62,611 bases of DNA from Ignavibacteriota bacterium (lineage in GTDB: Bacteria; Bacteroidota; Ignavibacteria; Tepidaquicellales; Tepidaquicellaceae). Location: contig JACREY010000009.1 of NCBI GenBank assembly GCA_016218085.1, positions 1 through 62,611 of the forward strand, written 5' to 3'. How positions within the stretch are numbered: position 1 is the first letter of the stretch; each line of letters begins with the position of its first letter. The translations under genes were made by a program, and so were the position numbers. The notes beneath the pieces are model-generated. The model worked only from the letters and a program-made list of their open reading frames with translations, did no database searches and was not told the DNA's origin. Shown piece after piece: positions 1 through 7,935 of this stretch.

Positions 1-1
1 C

Positions 2-1114
2 CAGCCCCTTGCGATATCGATGGAGCAGTGCGGAGCAACAGGAACAACAACCGGTTACAGTCTTTGTTTCACGACTGCAACGGGAAGCAGAAGAATATAC
101 AGTGTAGGCGGATGTCCTTTCGTATATTCCGGTGTAAGCACGAACATCATAAATGTCGGCGTGAATATTTCGACAGCTCCGGCAATTACTTTACCTGATT
201 TAATATACTACAAATTCGAAAATAATCCTTCACCCACATTAACTCCGAATTTTGCAGTACCGGGTTCGGGAACAAATCCGGCTCCGTTAACAACATTAAC
301 TTTAACATCAGGCGGTCAGTTTGATACTTGCTTATCAGGAACTGCAACTGCAAGTGCAAAAATAGTTACGGGTTATAATTTAACTACAGGTACCAGCAGT
401 TTTACAATCAGTATGTGGTTAAGTGAACTGGTGACACCTTCCACAACAAGGTATCTGTTCGGTGATGCAGGGCATTCATTCCGCTGTTTTGTGGGTGGTG
501 TTGCTCCATCAGGCGGTGCAGTTCTCAGAGGTACGGGAGTTACTGACGTACCGATAAATGGTATTTTCCCCGGTCCTAATGTAATACATATAGTATATGA
601 TTCAGCGGCATCAAATGTAAAAATATATAAGAACGGAGTGTTCCAAAATGCCGTTTCGCAGACACCGTTTAACTTTACAGCCGGAACAGGTTTCTCAGTC
701 GGCGGATACAGTTCATCAGCGGGATTAGAAGGAAAAATGGATGAATTCAGATTTTACAAGCGTAAATTGGATTCGGCTGAAATTGCCGCAACCTGGAATC
801 AGAATCTTGGAGTAATTACAGGAATTACACCGGTTAGTTCGATTATTCCTAATGAATATTCATTAAAGCAGAATTATCCGAATCCGTTTAATCCTGTTAC
901 AAAGATTAGCTTTGACTTGCCAAAATCAGGTTTGGTGACATTAAAGATATACGATGTTGTGGGAAGGGAAGTGAAGACTCTTGTAAATGAAGTTAAGAAT
1001 GCCGGAAGCTATGCAGTACAGTTTGATGGTGCAGCATTCTCCAGCGGAACCTACTTCTACAGACTGGAATCAAACAATTTCGTTTCTACAAAGAAGATGG
1101 TACTGATTAAGTAA
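2..1114 (+). CDS. T9SS-secreted LamG-like protein, 5' end cut by window
   Basis: The reading frame is open from base 2, so the true start lies left of the window. The first ~50 residues are almost identical to residues ~325-375 of the next gene, showing this is a paralogue missing its N-terminal half here. After them comes a LamG/concanavalin-like region (about residues 60-265 counted from the Met codon at 20; it ends in a GKMDEFRFYKR segment typical of LamG folds). The last ~80 residues are a type IX secretion type A sorting domain (NYPNPFNP, then a GTYFYRLES segment and a basic end). Such proteins are exported by Sec, moved across the outer membrane by T9SS and anchored or released at the surface. 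The ligand is unknown; LamG domains often bind carbohydrate or protein. A strong terminator follows. Confidence 0.85.
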   Translation, partial: QPLAISMEQCGATGTTTGYSLCFTTATGSRRIYSVGGCPFVYSGVSTNIINVGVNISTAPAITLPDLIYYKFENNPSPTLTPNFAVPGSGTNPAPLTTLTLTSGGQFDTCLSGTATASAKIVTGYNLTTGTSSFTISMWLSELVTPSTTRYLFGDAGHSFRCFVGGVAPSGGAVLRGTGVTDVPINGIFPGPNVIHIVYDSAASNVKIYKNGVFQNAVSQTPFNFTAGTGFSVGGYSSSAGLEGKMDEFRFYKRKLDSAEIAATWNQNLGVITGITPVSSIIPNEYSLKQNYPNPFNPVTKISFDLPKSGLVTLKIYDVVGREVKTLVNEVKNAGSYAVQFDGAAFSSGTYFYRLESNNFVSTKKMVLIK

Positions 1115-1143
1115 CAAATATTTATAATAAGTTTTTATCTTGA

Positions 1144-1172
1144 CCCCTGATTGAAGAAATCAGGGGTTTTTT
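1144..1172 (+). terminator. Rho-independent terminator
   Basis: A perfect 7-bp stem CCCCTGA/TCAGGGG with a 9-nt loop is followed at once by a T run. It ends the transcript of the first T9SS gene. The remaining ~240 bases up to 1416 are AT-rich and hold no gene that I can support; only the Shine-Dalgarno AAGGAGA at 1404-1410 is recognisable. Confidence 0.85.
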
Positions 1173-1416
1173 ATTTATATTTCTCAGACACAAATTTAAT
1201 AAATCGGTTAAAAATAACATTTTATTTTTATATTGCATTTTAAAATTATTTTATATAATTAATTGATATAAATATACACCGCCATATTCGCATCTTACAA
1301 ACAAAGATATAGATGTTTTGGATTTTTTCAGGCTTTTAAGAAAATTATAAAATTGATTTACGGGTATTTTAAAAAATACTAATTAAATCATTTAATAACT
1401 TAAAAGGAGAATAAAA

Positions 1417-2859
1417 TTGAAAAAAGCAATAACGTTCTTTGCTCTAATGTTTGCCTTAACTTCATTAGTCCTGCCACAGACTCCTCAATATTATAATTTC
1501 AATACTGCAGGAACGGGCAACACAATTCCTTTCGGTAGTACCGGTGTGAGCGGTTACAGGTCACAATGGCTTTTAATGCCAAATGCTTACAATCAACCGA
1601 CTCCCGTACCCTCAGGGAATAAGATTACAAAGCTTTATATTCGCGGAACTACTTCTGCAGGTCCAATAATTTGCACGAATTTGAAAATCAGACTGGGTCA
1701 AACGGCAGACACTATATTGCCTACATCAGGAGCTTATGCAGGACCGATGGATTCGGTTTATTTCAAAGTATCAGATACAGTATTCACGAATTCGAGCGGT
1801 TATGCAATTTTCACATTACAGACTCCATATACATATAATCCCTCACAAAGTCTGGTAATCGAAATATCACATTGCGGTTTTTCGGGCTCGGGATTCAGTG
1901 TATATCAATATACTGCATTGCCGAGCAAGAGGACAAATTCGCCGGGAACAACGTCCTGTGTTTTTACCTATTCATCGACAGATTCACGAACTATACATTC
2001 GGGAGTGGATGTAGTACCTGCATCAGTATTTTATTATAATTATAGTAACGGCACTGTAAATAATATGTTTCCGTTGAATGTACCGGGAGGTAAAATGTCT
2101 CAAACAGTTGTTCCGGCTAATACATTTATCAACCCAACTCCTTCGCCCTATGGCAGTATTACCAAGCTGCATTTCCGCATAGCTGCAACATATCCTTTAG
2201 GTCCGGCACTTTATTCAACATTTAAAATTATGTTACAGCACGTGCCGAGTGAATTTGTAACGGCAGGTTCATTTATTACCGGAGCCTGGGATACAGTTTT
2301 TAAACGCGATACTATTACTCTACAGGCCGCTGTTAATACCTGGCTTGATTTTACATTAGACCATCCGTTTATTTACAATCCTGCTCAACCGCTTGCGATT
2401 TCGATGGAGCAGTGCAGTGCAACGGGAACCACCACGGGGTACAGTCTTTGCTTTACAACTGCAACGGGAAGCAGAAGAATATACAGTGTGGGCGGATGTC
2501 CATTTGTATATTCCGGAGTCAGTACGAACATAATAAATTGCGGAATAAGCCTTGTTACTATTACAGGAGGTTCAACACCGGTAACGCAGGTTCCCGGGGA
2601 ATACAATCTCGGCCAGAACTATCCGAATCCGTTTAACCCTGTAACGAAAATCAGCTATGATATTCCGAAATCGGGATTTGTATCACTGAAGGTTTACGAT
2701 TTACTTGGAAGAGAAATAGCAGCGCTTGTGAATGAAGTAAAAGCACCGGGAAGTTATATAGTTGAATTAGATGCATCTGCATTTGCCAGCGGTACATACT
2801 TCTACAGACTGGAATCAGGCAATTTCATTTCTACAAGGAAGATGGTACTTATCAAGTAA
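1417..2859 (+). CDS. T9SS-secreted surface protein, paralogue of upstream gene
   Basis: A 480-residue secreted protein. The start is TTG at 1417, chosen because AAGGAGA sits 6 bases upstream and the N-terminus is a clean signal peptide (lysines, hydrophobic core, cleavage near residue 20). The body consists of two beta-rich repeats (about residues 25-200 and 205-375), both with FxIxL and hydrophobic-strand patterns. It matches no family I can name. The C-terminal ~80 residues are a T9SS type A sorting domain (NYPNPFNPVTKISYD start). Residues ~325-375 are nearly identical to the beginning of the preceding truncated gene, so the pair arose by tandem duplication, with a LamG module in one copy only. 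Probably a surface-exposed or released protein. Confidence 0.88.
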   Translation: MKKAITFFALMFALTSLVLPQTPQYYNFNTAGTGNTIPFGSTGVSGYRSQWLLMPNAYNQPTPVPSGNKITKLYIRGTTSAGPIICTNLKIRLGQTADTILPTSGAYAGPMDSVYFKVSDTVFTNSSGYAIFTLQTPYTYNPSQSLVIEISHCGFSGSGFSVYQYTALPSKRTNSPGTTSCVFTYSSTDSRTIHSGVDVVPASVFYYNYSNGTVNNMFPLNVPGGKMSQTVVPANTFINPTPSPYGSITKLHFRIAATYPLGPALYSTFKIMLQHVPSEFVTAGSFITGAWDTVFKRDTITLQAAVNTWLDFTLDHPFIYNPAQPLAISMEQCSATGTTTGYSLCFTTATGSRRIYSVGGCPFVYSGVSTNIINCGISLVTITGGSTPVTQVPGEYNLGQNYPNPFNPVTKISYDIPKSGFVSLKVYDLLGREIAALVNEVKAPGSYIVELDASAFASGTYFYRLESGNFISTRKMVLIK

Positions 2860-2887
2860 GAAATGCAATTAGTTTATGAATAACAGG

Positions 2888-2914
2888 GAGCCGTTTAAAA
2901 CGGCTCTTTTTTTT
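2888..2914 (+). terminator. Rho-independent terminator
   Basis: Stem GAGCCG/CGGCTC extended by A-T pairs in TTTAAAA, followed by eight T residues. It ends the T9SS gene and converges with the minus-strand terminator just downstream. Confidence 0.85.
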
Positions 2915-2920
2915 ATATGC

Positions 2921-2956
2921 AAAAAAAGCGCTCGCAATATTACTTGCGAACGCTTT
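2921..2956 (-). terminator. Terminator of LysM gene (minus strand)
   Basis: A 13-bp inverted repeat (AAAGCGCTCGCAA / TTGCGAACGCTTT, one mismatch, loop TATTAC) reads on the minus strand as a hairpin followed by a T run. It lies 20 bases beyond the stop codon of the LysM protein gene. Confidence 0.8.
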
Positions 2957-2976
2957 ATAATATTAATTTAAATTAT

Positions 2977-3801
2977 TTATTTTTTAACCGGTTCTTTTTT
3001 AACATCTTTTTTCTCATCTTTTTTTACTTCAGTTTTAGTTGATGAGATTTTTTTATGATAGGTTCTGCCTTTTTTCCAATCAAGCCATCCTCTTGCGCGG
3101 TCGAAAATTCCCGACTTTTTAAGTGATTCGGATATTTTTGGAATTCTGAGAACCTGTCCCGGGTAAACAAGATGAGGATTTTTTATTGTTTTCGGAATTC
3201 TTCCGGGAGCGCTGATAACGCCGTTTTCATTTGCTTCCCATATAATGGGCCACATATGCTTGTTGTTGTAAACTTCTTTTCTGGCTGCAATGATAAAGAG
3301 GTAATCGCCTTTCTGAACAGTATATTCAGGAACGGAGAAATCCTCCCATTTTGCGAGGCATTCCTTGATCATTCTGAATTTAGTAGCAAAATCAGGATGG
3401 CATTTAAGGTTTGAGCTGTTCAATGCGTCGAATTTTTTCATCACATCATCTTTTGAGCCTTCTTTATTTTTGCACAGCTTTTCGACTTTATCCAGGTCGC
3501 TCTTGAAAGCATTGTAAGTTTCTTTCCCGCCTACTTCAGTCCAATATGCATCTTCGGCTTTTTTAATTTCTTCTTTTTTTGCCTCGACTTTAGCCAGCAG
3601 GTCAGTTTTTTCCTTTTGAAGCTCAGCAACCTTTGAAGTCAGTTCGGTTTTCTTTGCAGTCAGATCCTGAATCTGCTGTTCCCACTGTTCGTCTGTCATT
3701 TCTTCCGGTTCATTTTCTTCTTCATCCTGAGCGCGGGAAATGTTAACTGCAAAAGCCAGAGAAAGAGCAAGAAACAAGATAATAAATTTGTAGAATTTCA
3801 T
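2977..3801 (-). CDS. Secreted LysM-domain coiled-coil protein
   Basis: A 274-residue exported protein. Signal peptide at residues 1-24 (cleavage after a SRA-like site). A charged helical coiled coil rich in Glu and Lys covers ~38-85. A LysM domain covers ~160-221, recognisable by the YTVQKGDYL opening and the final YPGQVLRIP. LysM binds the glycan backbone of peptidoglycan, so the protein should sit in the periplasm on the wall. The C-terminal tail is very rich in lysine (~245-274) and may contact acidic polymers. AAGGAG lies before the start. It is 35 bases downstream of the small Lpp-like lipoprotein gene and probably co-transcribed with it. The LysM call is firm; the exact role is unknown. 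Confidence 0.88.
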   Translation of the reverse strand: MKFYKFIILFLALSLAFAVNISRAQDEEENEPEEMTDEQWEQQIQDLTAKKTELTSKVAELQKEKTDLLAKVEAKKEEIKKAEDAYWTEVGGKETYNAFKSDLDKVEKLCKNKEGSKDDVMKKFDALNSSNLKCHPDFATKFRMIKECLAKWEDFSVPEYTVQKGDYLFIIAARKEVYNNKHMWPIIWEANENGVISAPGRIPKTIKNPHLVYPGQVLRIPKISESLKKSGIFDRARGWLDWKKGRTYHKKISSTKTEVKKDEKKDVKKEPVKK

Positions 3802-3836
3802 TTTTATAAATCTCCTTATTAGGTTAAATTAAAATT

Positions 3837-4094
3837 TTATTTGCAATTCTTAACGGCATCGGTCAATTTATTGAAATTTTTGATCGATTCGTCCTGCTTG
3901 GCAATTTGTTTCTGCAAATCTGCTTTTTCGCTTTCGAGTTTACTCACGTCACTTTGAAGTTTTTCGACTTCTGCTTTAAGGTCGGCAAGTTGTTTAAGCT
4001 GTTCTTCGTCGGGACCGCCGCCGCATCCGGCGAGGAAACCGCTTAAAAAAGCAAAAGCTGTTAAAACAAAAAAGAAATTCCTGATTTTTACCAT
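3837..4094 (-). CDS. Small Lpp-like coiled-coil lipoprotein
   Basis: An 85-residue lipoprotein. The lipobox LAGC places the lipidated cysteine at residue 24, followed by three glycines. The mature part is about 62 residues and is almost entirely a heptad-pattern coiled coil (L/I/V at a/d positions, residues ~32-72), ending in Cys-Lys. This size and design resemble enterobacterial Braun lipoprotein Lpp, which is also lipid-anchored, a short trimeric coiled coil, and ends in the lysine that is linked to peptidoglycan. Homology is not claimed, only analogy. GGAGG stands 8 bases before the ATG. The gene directly precedes the LysM protein gene on the same strand, supporting a role in outer membrane-wall tethering. 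Confidence 0.8.
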   Translation of the reverse strand: MVKIRNFFFVLTAFAFLSGFLAGCGGGPDEEQLKQLADLKAEVEKLQSDVSKLESEKADLQKQIAKQDESIKNFNKLTDAVKNCK

Positions 4095-4308
4095 TTCGTA
4101 CCTCCGGTGATTTTATATTGTTTATTAAGAACTTAATAATTTCTTCAAATGTAAAGCGATTTATTTTATTTATCAAGTTATAATATCATTGCTTTTATTT
4201 TGGCAGTAATATCCGTATTTGCTGTTTTAATTTCCAAATTTGAATCCGAAACAAAAAAATACCGGATTTCGTAATATAAATTGATGAATTATAAGATTAA
4301 TTTAATTT

Positions 4309-4596
4309 ATGGAAAACATATTTTTAGTACTTAGTCTGTTTATACCCAGGATTACACTGGTCATATTCTTTTTCATGCATTCAATCCCGTTCAATAATGT
4401 TCCATTAATCGGTGATTTTCTGCTGGCAGTTTTTCTGCCGAGAGTCCTGATATTAATTTATGTCGTGGAGAATTACGGAGTAGAAAGTCCGTGGTTCTGG
4501 ATACATCTTGTCATGGCGGTACTTGTTTACATTTTCGGAGGCAGGAAAGTATCCAAAAGAAGGATGAGAAAGAAAGTGAAGATAATTGATAAATAA
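4309..4596 (+). CDS. Small membrane protein, function unknown
   Basis: A 95-residue protein with three hydrophobic segments (about 4-22, 34-52, 61-77) followed by a strongly basic C-terminus (RKVSKRRMRKK), which would lie in the cytoplasm by the positive-inside rule. It has no recognisable catalytic motif and no clear Shine-Dalgarno. A real gene is likely because the hydrophobicity is well organised and it fills the space between two divergent groups. I do not recognise its family. Confidence 0.6.
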   Translation: MENIFLVLSLFIPRITLVIFFFMHSIPFNNVPLIGDFLLAVFLPRVLILIYVVENYGVESPWFWIHLVMAVLVYIFGGRKVSKRRMRKKVKIIDK

Positions 4597-4669
4597 AAAT
4601 TATTATTTTTTGTTTCTTGGTTCATAATTGTTTGAATTTGAATTCCGTTAACATTATTTTTACTATTTA

Positions 4670-5041
4670 ATGGTTAAAACATACAAAATGAAGAGAATAC
4701 TGTTACCGGTGATTTTTATTTTTTTATTAACTGCTACGGTTGCATTTGCACAGGAGCAGATAACATCCGGAGAAGCAAAAGATAATATTGGGAAAACGCT
4801 GCATGTAAAGGGGAAGGTTGCGTCCGTTTTTATTTCGGATAAGGGTAATAAGTTTATTAATTTCGACGGGAAATCTCCAAATCATACTTTCACTGCGGCT
4901 ATATTCAGCAAGAATGATATAGACATAAGCAGAATCAAAGAAGGTTGCACTCTGACAGTTTACGGGGAAATAAAAGAATACAAGGGAAAGCCGGAAATTA
5001 TTATTGAAAACAGCGAACAGATAATAAGCATAGAAGAATGA
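4670..5041 (+). CDS. Exported OB-fold protein (BOF/tRNA_anti-like)
   Basis: A 123-residue exported protein. The preferred start may be the second Met at 4688, which begins a typical signal peptide (MKRILLPV..., cleavage near AFAQ). The mature part looks like a single OB-fold: AKDNIGKTLHVKGKV as first strand, a central FINFDGK strand, and TVYGEIKEYKGKPEIII as the last strands. This pattern is seen in periplasmic OB-fold proteins related to the anticodon-binding-type nucleic-acid OB-fold; the exported forms probably bind other ligands. The gene stands alone, ending 2 bases before the convergent DUF4239 gene. The ligand is unknown. Confidence 0.7.
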   Translation: MVKTYKMKRILLPVIFIFLLTATVAFAQEQITSGEAKDNIGKTLHVKGKVASVFISDKGNKFINFDGKSPNHTFTAAIFSKNDIDISRIKEGCTLTVYGEIKEYKGKPEIIIENSEQIISIEE

Positions 5042-5043
5042 GT

Positions 5044-5826
5044 TTATTTGCCTGTAGAAATTTTATTCAGCACTGTCCGGAAAGGTTCTGACGAAATTCC
5101 CGAATTAAACCTGTACGGATGATCAAGAACATATATCAGATAGAATATCAGTGTATTAATAATTATAAAAGTAATAACGAGTAAAAGGTGAGCTTTCCTT
5201 TGTTTTGTCATAAAGAAATATGCATATGCAAGGGAAACCGAAAAGCAAACCGCCAAAACAACCCACATAACTCCCGGAGTGGTCTGCTGCATATCGAGAA
5301 TTCTTAATCTCCTGTACTGGCTGATATAGTTTAATCTTTCGAGAGAAACCTGGAAAAGCTGCTGATTGGGAATTTTATCAGCGGGGATATTAAGATATGA
5401 ATTCCACAGATTATCCAGCAGTGTATCAGTTTTTGTGCTGGATTTTCCTTCTGAAAGGCAGAACCATTCATCTTCGAGTACAGATTTGGTATAATTTATC
5501 AGTTCACCGGTAATAATTTTCTTAAGTGAATCCTGCAGTGTTCTTGTGTCCCTGTAAAAGTTTGATATGTAAGATACTTCATATGCAACATTCTGATGTG
5601 CCCTGTTATTGTCATACCAGTTTGCATAAACGACGAAAGCAAGAAGAACACCGTATGAAATTGAAAAAGCGTTAAAAATATAGCTGGCTATAGTATGGTT
5701 CTCCGATACTTTTTCGTGTGTAAATTTTTTTCTTATAAAAAAAAAGATCGTGATTGTAACTGCCAGACATAAAACAATTAAGCCAATCATTTCCAGTGCA
5801 ATAGGAAGCGTAATCATTTTAACCAT
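5044..5826 (-). CDS. DUF4239-family (bestrophin-like) membrane protein
   Basis: A 260-residue integral membrane protein with two N-terminal transmembrane segments (~8-30 and 47-68) and two C-terminal ones (~185-205 and 212-232), with a helical soluble region between. The ENHTIASYIFNAFSISYGVLLAF segment is the typical conserved motif of DUF4239 proteins, which have been likened to bestrophin-type channels. It probably forms an operon with the DUF6064 gene upstream (31-base gap). Substrate or ion selectivity cannot be read from the sequence. Confidence 0.75.
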   Translation of the reverse strand: MVKMITLPIALEMIGLIVLCLAVTITIFFFIRKKFTHEKVSENHTIASYIFNAFSISYGVLLAFVVYANWYDNNRAHQNVAYEVSYISNFYRDTRTLQDSLKKIITGELINYTKSVLEDEWFCLSEGKSSTKTDTLLDNLWNSYLNIPADKIPNQQLFQVSLERLNYISQYRRLRILDMQQTTPGVMWVVLAVCFSVSLAYAYFFMTKQRKAHLLLVITFIIINTLIFYLIYVLDHPYRFNSGISSEPFRTVLNKISTGK

Positions 5827-5857
5827 ATTGTTTGTATTTAAAATATTTTAATTCTAA

Positions 5858-6481
5858 TCAAATTCTTTCTCTGTAAAACAATACGAGTGAAATTACTGCA
5901 GATACAGGAAGCATTACATCCTGGTAGACACCGAATTTTATAGCCGCAGAAAATCCGATAAAAGCCCAGATAACAGGGATAATAAGCTTATACAGGGTGT
6001 AATTTTTCCTTGACAGAACAATAATTCCGAAAGTATAAATTACCGTCGGGCACGGCAGTCCGAGCAAGATAGTCCGATTTATATCATTTCCCAATAAAAG
6101 ACCGATTGCAGGATAAATAACCAGTCCGAAAATAACCAGGAAGTAACCGGTTATCATATCAAATTTATTTTCATAAGAAAAAAACAGTTGTTTTTTTACA
6201 ACGAATTCAATCAGGAAGAAAGCTGCCTGTAGTATGAACAAAACGCCGAATGCAATAGCGGCTTTATTGATTTCGGAAAAAAAATACAGGTGATAGACAA
6301 TTCCATTCCATAGCCAGAGCAATACAAGAAAGTATGAAACAGTTTTAGCGGCTGATTTTGATTTCAAAAGAATTAACGACAGGCAAAATGAGCCTGCAAT
6401 AAAGAGCAGAATCTGAAAAGGAAAAACAAATGAGTTATATTTTACAAAAACCTCAAAAAACTGCTCCTGAGAAAATGGCAT
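5858..6481 (-). CDS. DUF6064-like polytopic membrane protein
   Basis: A 207-residue protein with about six or seven transmembrane helices spread over its whole length. The N-terminus (MPFSQEQFFEVFVKYN) and the LPCPTVIYTFGI segment match my memory of DUF6064 membrane proteins; the function of that family is not known. It lies just upstream of the DUF4239 gene on the same strand, so both may act at the cytoplasmic membrane together. The family call is moderate; the membrane-protein call is firm. Confidence 0.7.
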   Translation of the reverse strand: MPFSQEQFFEVFVKYNSFVFPFQILLFIAGSFCLSLILLKSKSAAKTVSYFLVLLWLWNGIVYHLYFFSEINKAAIAFGVLFILQAAFFLIEFVVKKQLFFSYENKFDMITGYFLVIFGLVIYPAIGLLLGNDINRTILLGLPCPTVIYTFGIIVLSRKNYTLYKLIIPVIWAFIGFSAAIKFGVYQDVMLPVSAVISLVLFYRERI

Positions 6482-6517
6482 AAGATATTATTTTTATAAA
6501 GATTAAAGATAGAAATT

Positions 6518-6547
6518 TTTCATGGAAATATAAATGATGTAAATTTG
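6518..6547 (+). promoter_or_regulatory. Possible Bacteroidota-type promoter (TAnnTTTG)
   Basis: TAAATTTG at 6540-6547 is a perfect match to the Bacteroidota -7 consensus TAnnTTTG. It lies about 75 bases before the first Met codon of the following gene. The expected -33 TTG is replaced by a T run, so this is half a promoter at best. Confidence 0.35.
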
Positions 6548-6623
6548 ACTTAAATTAAACCCTGCCGTCAGAGAAATGCCCGTGCAGTCAGACAAAAATA
6601 TTAATTGATAACAATATGATAAT

Positions 6624-7934
6624 ATGTTATTTTATGTTTTCTTTCAAGAAAATTATAATCAGAAAAGTATGGTACAAAATTTCGGAAGATACTCAGACAG
6701 TTACAAAACGAAAGATAAGATAAATTTCTGGACGAATGCTTCAAATCTCTTCGACCGTAAGAATTATCTGGAAAGCTACAGGGAGTTTATAAATTACCTT
6801 AGGGATGATGCAGCAGGTAATGTAACCGCCTCAGGAGGGGATAATTTTGTGGAATTCAAGCTTATACAGGGTTCCAAATCAGTAAAGGTTCACGCAGAAG
6901 GAGACAGGGTAATAGCTGAAAGTGAAATCGCAAAATTCGAGAAGCTAAGCATTCCTTTCATGAGAAAGCTTCTTGAGGTAAATTATTCCCTTTACTATTC
7001 CCGATTTGCCATAAAAGACAACAAGATTATAGTAAAATTCGACAGTAATATTTTCGACTGCTCGCCGAATAAATTATATTTTGCACTAAAGGAGCTGGCA
7101 ATAAAGGCAGACAAGCAGGACGACCTGTTAATAGACGAGTTTTCGGTTTTGCAGAACGTAGATGACAGTATAATTGAACATATACCTGAAGAATTAAAGG
7201 AAATGAAGTTCAGGTATCTGCAAAAATGGATATCGGATACACTTAAAAGAATCGGAGAGTTGAACGAAAACAGATTTGACGGAGGAATTTCATATTTACT
7301 GCTTTCACTAATATATAAGATAGACTATCTGCTTGTTCCCGAAGGGAGGCTCACAAATGATATAGAAGTTATGAGCGGGATTTACTGGGCAAATGATAAT
7401 AAGAAGCTTGTAGAGAAAAATGTCATAATTAAGGAAGAACTAAGAAAACTGCTGGAAAAACCAAAAGATTATATTTTAAAATCATTTTACAGGGTTAAGG
7501 CAACATTCGGAATAGTAAATCCTGCAGCTTATAACAGCGTGACCGGTGTAATTAACGACAATATGGGGAATGTGAAATGGTATACTGAGAATAATTATGA
7601 AGATATTGCTCTTGCCATACTGGAATACATTGCAGCTTATTGTTTCTTCATGTACGGCATGCCAAGACCTGTAAGGGAGCTGTTGAATCTTGTTATGACA
7701 GTACTGAATCCGGATTTTGCAAAGGAATTCGGAATTAAAGAAGAGTACTTTGACCTGCAGTCCGGCAAACTGAACGAAGGCTTGATTAAAAACAAGATAG
7801 ATGAAATTTTCGAGAACGGCAGGCAGCAGTTTCCCGAGCTGAAATTTGATACAGGCAAGGCAGATTTTTCCGGAAGAGTTATGTTTGTAAGTTCAGTTTA
7901 CAAAGAAATGTTAAATTTAAACTTCAACAATTAG
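6624..7934 (+). CDS. Unknown protein with YbjN/CesT-like domain, protease partner
   Basis: A 436-residue cytoplasmic protein with no signal peptide. The real start may be the Met at 6669 (MVQNFGRYSD...), because the first 15 residues look unlike a conserved N-terminus and no Shine-Dalgarno supports either. Residues ~72-173 have the alternating strand-helix pattern of a YbjN/type III chaperone-like fold (VEFKLIQGS, then LLEVNYSLYYSRFAI, then IIVKFDS). The rest is helical (~190-436), including PVRELLNLVMTVLNPD. Its stop is separated by a single base from the start of a trypsin-like protease gene, whose C-terminal part shows a similar strand pattern. The two products very probably work together. 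Function is unknown. Confidence 0.7.
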   Translation: MLFYVFFQENYNQKSMVQNFGRYSDSYKTKDKINFWTNASNLFDRKNYLESYREFINYLRDDAAGNVTASGGDNFVEFKLIQGSKSVKVHAEGDRVIAESEIAKFEKLSIPFMRKLLEVNYSLYYSRFAIKDNKIIVKFDSNIFDCSPNKLYFALKELAIKADKQDDLLIDEFSVLQNVDDSIIEHIPEELKEMKFRYLQKWISDTLKRIGELNENRFDGGISYLLLSLIYKIDYLLVPEGRLTNDIEVMSGIYWANDNKKLVEKNVIIKEELRKLLEKPKDYILKSFYRVKATFGIVNPAAYNSVTGVINDNMGNVKWYTENNYEDIALAILEYIAAYCFFMYGMPRPVRELLNLVMTVLNPDFAKEFGIKEEYFDLQSGKLNEGLIKNKIDEIFENGRQQFPELKFDTGKADFSGRVMFVSSVYKEMLNLNFNN

Positions 7935-7935
7935 A

